A DNA stretch of 64,000 nt. It comes from Planctomycetes bacterium B3_Pla. Its GTDB lineage: Bacteria > Planctomycetota > Phycisphaerae > Sedimentisphaerales > Anaerobacaceae. The notes beneath the pieces are model-generated. The model had not been told where the DNA came from and ran no database searches. It saw only the letters and a list, made by a program, of their open reading frames with translations. The translations under genes were made by a program, and so were the position numbers. Each line of letters starts with the position of its first letter. The first letter of the stretch is position 1. Location of the stretch: the NCBI GenBank assembly GCA_005223045.1, contig NJBM01000002.1, positions 248,001-312,000 of the forward strand, read 5' to 3'. Below are positions 61,201 to 64,000 of the stretch, piece by piece.

Positions 61201-62701
61201 TTTCCCTGTATTGCTCTTGCCAGGCGGAAGTCTCTTGCGGCTCGTACTCTTTTAGCTCGAACGAATTGCGCACGATTTCTCTGGCCTCGGCCAATGATTT
61301 AATCTGGCCTGCCGCCTTAGCCTGCATCAGGATGTTGCCGCTGGCGGTCGCCTCAATCGGGCCGGTGACCACTTTTTTACCGAGAGCGTTGGCCGTGAAC
61401 TGGCAAAGCAGCTCGTTCTGTATGCCGCCGCCGACGATATGCAGCACGTCTATACTTTGCCCGGCAACATCTTCAATCGCCTCCATTATGGAGCGGTACT
61501 TCAAGGCAAGATTCTCCAATATCGCTCTTATCATCTGTCCCTTTTCGTCGATTGGCTGCTGACCCGTACCGGTCAGATAGTCGTTTATCCGCTTCGGCAT
61601 ATCGCCCGGCGCCAGGAAGCTGCCGTCATCGACGTCGATACGACGGGCGAACGGCTCGGCCTTTTCCGCCAAAGCCGCCAACTCGGCATAAGACAGGTCC
61701 GTCCCTTCACGCTGCCATTGCCTCTTGCATTCCTGGATCGGCCACAGCCCCATTATGTTCTTCAAGAGCCGAATCGTATTCTCAACTCCGCCTTCGTTCG
61801 TGAATTCATATCCGAAGGTCTTGTCATTAACAATTGCATCGGGCACTTCAACACCCATCAGGCTCCAGGTTCCGGATGAAAGGTATGCCCAGTTGGCGTC
61901 CCCGACAGCCGGCACCGCAACGACGGCCGACGCCGTATCATGCGAGCCGATAGCTATCACGGGAATTGGTCCGCAGCCGAGTTCAGTTGCGATTTCATCG
62001 GTCAGCCGGCCCACAATCGTGCCGGGATCGATGATTTTCGGCATAATCCCGCCGGGCAACGAAAGCCCATCGAGAACCGCCTTCGACCATTGACCGGTTC
62101 GCATATCCATAAACTGCGAGGTGCTCGCCAGGCTGTATTCTGCGAAAATCTTGCCGCACAAGAAGTAGCTGAACAAATCGCCCACGAAGACCAGATTGGC
62201 CGCTTTGGCTAAGGCCGCCGAGTTGTTCAGACGCATCGCAAGCAGTTGATAGACGCTGTTTAGCTGCATGAACTGCACGCCGGTATTGTCGTAGATAGCG
62301 CGCTTGCCCATCAACTCGAACGCCTTTTCCCGCATCCCGTTGGTCTGGCTGTCGCGGTAGTGGTAGGGATTCTCAATCAATTTGCCGTCGGCGTCGAGCA
62401 GGCCGAAATCCACACCCCAGCTATCAATGCCGATACCCTTGACTTCGGCGCCGGCGGCCTTTGCCGCTTTGCCTATACCGGTTTTGATCTCCGAAAGCAG
62501 CCCGTTGAAATCCCACCGCAGCGAGCCGTCCTCTTCGATTGGCCCGTTGCCGAAGCGGTGGATCTCTTCGAGATCGAGTCGTGGCACGGCCATCTTGGCC
62601 GTGTTTTCACGGGCTGGAAGCCCATGCCACACCGAGCCGGCCATCACCCTACCACTCTCGGCGCCAAGATCGACCGCAATATACTTATTCACTTGCGCCA
62701 T
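61190..62701 (-). CDS. rhaB: Rhamnulokinase
   Basis: About 503 residues from ATG 62701 with AAGGAG upstream; the frame is open 9 codons further up. FGGY kinase: IAVDLGAESGRVMAG at the N-terminus, GIDSWGVDFGLLDADGK with the catalytic-type Asp, IGSHDTASAVVAVP, and the C-terminal LHIVGGGIQNELLCQFTANA. The isoleucine/valine pattern and AESGR match RhaB rather than XylB or GlpK. It phosphorylates L-rhamnulose at O-1. First gene of the rhamnose operon, with a sigma-70-like promoter and a short palindrome upstream. Confidence 0.93.
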   Translation of the reverse strand: MAQVNKYIAVDLGAESGRVMAGSVWHGLPARENTAKMAVPRLDLEEIHRFGNGPIEEDGSLRWDFNGLLSEIKTGIGKAAKAAGAEVKGIGIDSWGVDFGLLDADGKLIENPYHYRDSQTNGMREKAFELMGKRAIYDNTGVQFMQLNSVYQLLAMRLNNSAALAKAANLVFVGDLFSYFLCGKIFAEYSLASTSQFMDMRTGQWSKAVLDGLSLPGGIMPKIIDPGTIVGRLTDEIATELGCGPIPVIAIGSHDTASAVVAVPAVGDANWAYLSSGTWSLMGVEVPDAIVNDKTFGYEFTNEGGVENTIRLLKNIMGLWPIQECKRQWQREGTDLSYAELAALAEKAEPFARRIDVDDGSFLAPGDMPKRINDYLTGTGQQPIDEKGQMIRAILENLALKYRSIMEAIEDVAGQSIDVLHIVGGGIQNELLCQFTANALGKKVVTGPIEATASGNILMQAKAAGQIKSLAEAREIVRNSFELKEYEPQETSAWQEQYRERQK

Positions 62702-62743
62702 GGAAAACTCCTTCTTACAGGCATTCAATCCCAGAAAAACGCC

Positions 62744-62772
62744 CTTATACCCCAGATTCGCCGCTATTGCAA
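62744..62772 (-). promoter_or_regulatory. Sigma-70-like promoter of the rhamnose operon
   Basis: Minus strand TTGCAA (62772-62767), 17 bp, TATAAG (62749-62744), 42 bp before the rhaB ATG. A 14-bp palindrome TATATG-TG-CATATA-type sequence (62829-62842) lies about 57 bp upstream and could be an activator site. Confidence 0.5.
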
Positions 62773-63082
62773 ATCAAAATCGAACATCCCAGAATTCAAG
62801 CGCACGCAATGCTCTCGGCTGCGATGAATATATGCACATATACTTGTAACGAGCGCAAGAAAATACCCTCACAAGACAAACACAGTCTCCAGAGGGTTCA
62901 AATCAAGAAACTTCTAACGACTTAATTCCAGCCGATGTCTGCATCCCAAAGCTCCGCAGTAATGTAGGGTGGGCTTTAGCCCACCGACCAAAGCTAAAGC
63001 ACGCCGCCCCTCGCCTTTTTCCTTTTACCTTTTACCTTTTTCCTTTTTACCTGTCCCATGTCCCTCCCTACGCTACTAAGTA
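62773..63082. other. Gene-free region upstream of rhaB with repeats
   Basis: It contains the palindrome TATATGCACATATA (62829-62842), a perfect hairpin repeat GGTGGGCT/AGCCCACC (62968-62985) with a TAGG prefix, and a CTTTTTCC/TTTACC low-complexity run at 63016-63053. No ORF was accepted. Confidence 0.5.
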
Positions 63083-63724
63083 TCATTTTTGTTTTGTAAA
63101 GTGTTCGTATTGATTTTCACGGTAGGCAAAGAATCCTGCTTTTGTTACAGGCGCTTCAATCGCCTTTTTGAATTCGGGCGAAGCAAACAGATGTTGCGGC
63201 AACGATGCTTTGTTCCGCTCGTTCGCGGCATTCGATATCTCGGCCTTGTAATAGTTTTCCCCTACTTTCTTCGCGAACGGGAACGGCTGATGAAGATGCA
63301 CAGCAAAGAAGTAACAATCTTTGTACACCATGTAAATGTAGAAATTGGGCTTGTGCAACGGCGCAAATTGCGGATCGTACCGTTCCTTGATGGGACGGCC
63401 GAGACCGGATTCCAATTCAGAAACGAACTTGGCAAACGGAATCATCTTATGGGGTATTGGCGGGCCGTCCTTTGCATACGCAGCCTGCCGGTCGTTGGCA
63501 ACGTGAACATAGACTTCCACCTCGGCGGTATTCTGATACGGAAACACCCCGGTTTTCTCGTGATACTCTTCAATTAACATCCCATAGTGCTTCAGGTGGC
63601 GAAGCCTGATCACGTCCGCGTCGAGCTGGAATGCCTCCGCTGCAGCACGAAACTTGAACCATACGAATCCGCCCACGGCAAGGAGGACAATGATGACGAC
63701 GATGAGAATTCGATAACGTTTCAT
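63083..63724 (-). CDS. Hypothetical membrane-anchored protein
   Basis: About 213 residues from ATG 63724 with AAGGATT upstream. One N-terminal membrane segment (ILIVVIIVLLAVGGFVWF); the rest is a soluble domain with RLRHLKHYGMLIEEYHEKTG followed by FPYQNTAEVEVYV, and YFFAVHLHQPFP further on. The helix-then-FPYQN layout resembles the start of pseudopilin-like proteins, but no prepilin leader is present. I do not recognise the family. It is alone, with repeats on both sides. Confidence 0.6.
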   Translation of the reverse strand: MKRYRILIVVIIVLLAVGGFVWFKFRAAAEAFQLDADVIRLRHLKHYGMLIEEYHEKTGVFPYQNTAEVEVYVHVANDRQAAYAKDGPPIPHKMIPFAKFVSELESGLGRPIKERYDPQFAPLHKPNFYIYMVYKDCYFFAVHLHQPFPFAKKVGENYYKAEISNAANERNKASLPQHLFASPEFKKAIEAPVTKAGFFAYRENQYEHFTKQK

Positions 63725-64000
63725 AGCGGCAATCCTTAACCTGAATTTCCCATTTAACTTCATAGTTTAATAGGGACAGCGTGGCTGTTAGCCAATTCAT
63801 TGGCTACTTATTTGACTTCCCCACTTATCTATAACGACATTACATGACTTACAGTAATGACCACCCCAAAGCACATGACATTCTTGAAGGTGGGGCAATA
63901 CCGTAAGACATCCCCAAGGGAGCCCCACCCTACGCTACTAACATCGCGGATCAGGAGCGGCTATAGGCCGTCGCCTGCATCCGTCTTGTTGGGATCCTTG
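63725..64000. other. End region with dispersed repeats
   Basis: A hairpin GGTGGGGC...GCCCCACC (63889-63896 with 63922-63929) is visible and resembles the one at 62968-62985. Beyond 63940 a short reverse-strand frame could be the end of another gene, but it ends after 12 codons and is not supported. No complete feature seen. Confidence 0.4.

Noticed and set aside
53624..62701. Bacterial microcompartment locus for rhamnose
   Set aside because: No shell-protein gene was found near the rhamnose genes.
63940..64000. Partial gene at the right edge on the minus strand
   Set aside because: The only frame ends after 12 codons and has no recognisable family.

Overview
The window looks like chromosomal DNA of a heterotrophic, glycan-degrading member of the Planctomycetota, probably class Phycisphaerae. 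This is inferred from gene content only: a prepilin-like protein with an H-X9-DG motif, a secreted PQQ-type beta-propeller with a WPQFRGPNRDG start, a Tat-exported isomerase-like protein, an alpha-beta fused dehydrogenase E1, heparinase-, sialidase- and esterase-type secreted enzymes, and intergenic heptamer arrays. No rRNA, tRNA, CRISPR array, complete insertion sequence or prophage was recognised.

Layout. (1) 1-6171: an amino-sugar or uronate-like locus. Gfo/Idh oxidoreductase, class III aminotransferase and the start of an N-acetylglucosamine-6-phosphate deacetylase-like gene run leftwards; a heparinase-like enzyme and a secreted esterase run rightwards. (2) 6449-13522: a tightly packed leftward gene string: kinase/deoxyribosyltransferase-like fusion, small protein, nucleotidyltransferase, deoC, DUF6504-like, pabB, pabC-like, Nif3-like, scpB. 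(3) 13596-18192: a truncated CcbP-like remnant, a PspC protein, a HEPN-MNT pair between the real glyS and a second copy of the glyS 3' end, then guaA. (4) 18193-23896: a repeat-rich spacer holding one AT-rich gene, then carB-carA. (5) 24177-32017: rightward genes for secreted or envelope proteins (prepilin-like, esterase, Tat isomerase-like, DUF1287 lipoprotein, sialidase-like). (6) 32074-46714: a nitrogen-assimilation locus, all leftward: sigma-54 activator, porin-amt-glnK, amt-glnK, glnA, gltB, gltD. (7) 46842-52125: fused E1, E2 and an L-fucose isomerase-like gene, with a PQQ-type propeller gene on the other side. (8) 53624-62701: an L-rhamnose catabolic operon (rhaB, PHP protein, unusual MDR dehydrogenase, rhaA, NCS1-type permease, 60-residue membrane protein, class II aldolase). 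(9) 63083-64000: one membrane-anchored hypothetical protein and repeats.

How it fits together. The organism seems to take secreted polysaccharide hydrolysis products, notably deoxy-sugars, into central metabolism, while the nitrogen locus supplies ammonium uptake (two Amt/PII pairs) and GS-GOGAT. Three sigma-54 promoters are visible in that locus. Two of them, for amt and for porin-amt-glnK, share a pair of CTACAAT/ATTGTAG sites with identical geometry: centres 30 bp apart, the nearer one 97.5 bp from the -24 element. A similar pair overlaps the sigma-70-like promoter of the adjacent activator gene. I consider this inferred regulon the most striking unexplained structure here. Next are the duplicated glyS end around the HEPN-MNT pair, the hairpin repeat carried in frame inside pabB, and the heptamer and palindromic repeats that lie against stop codons in the rhamnose operon.
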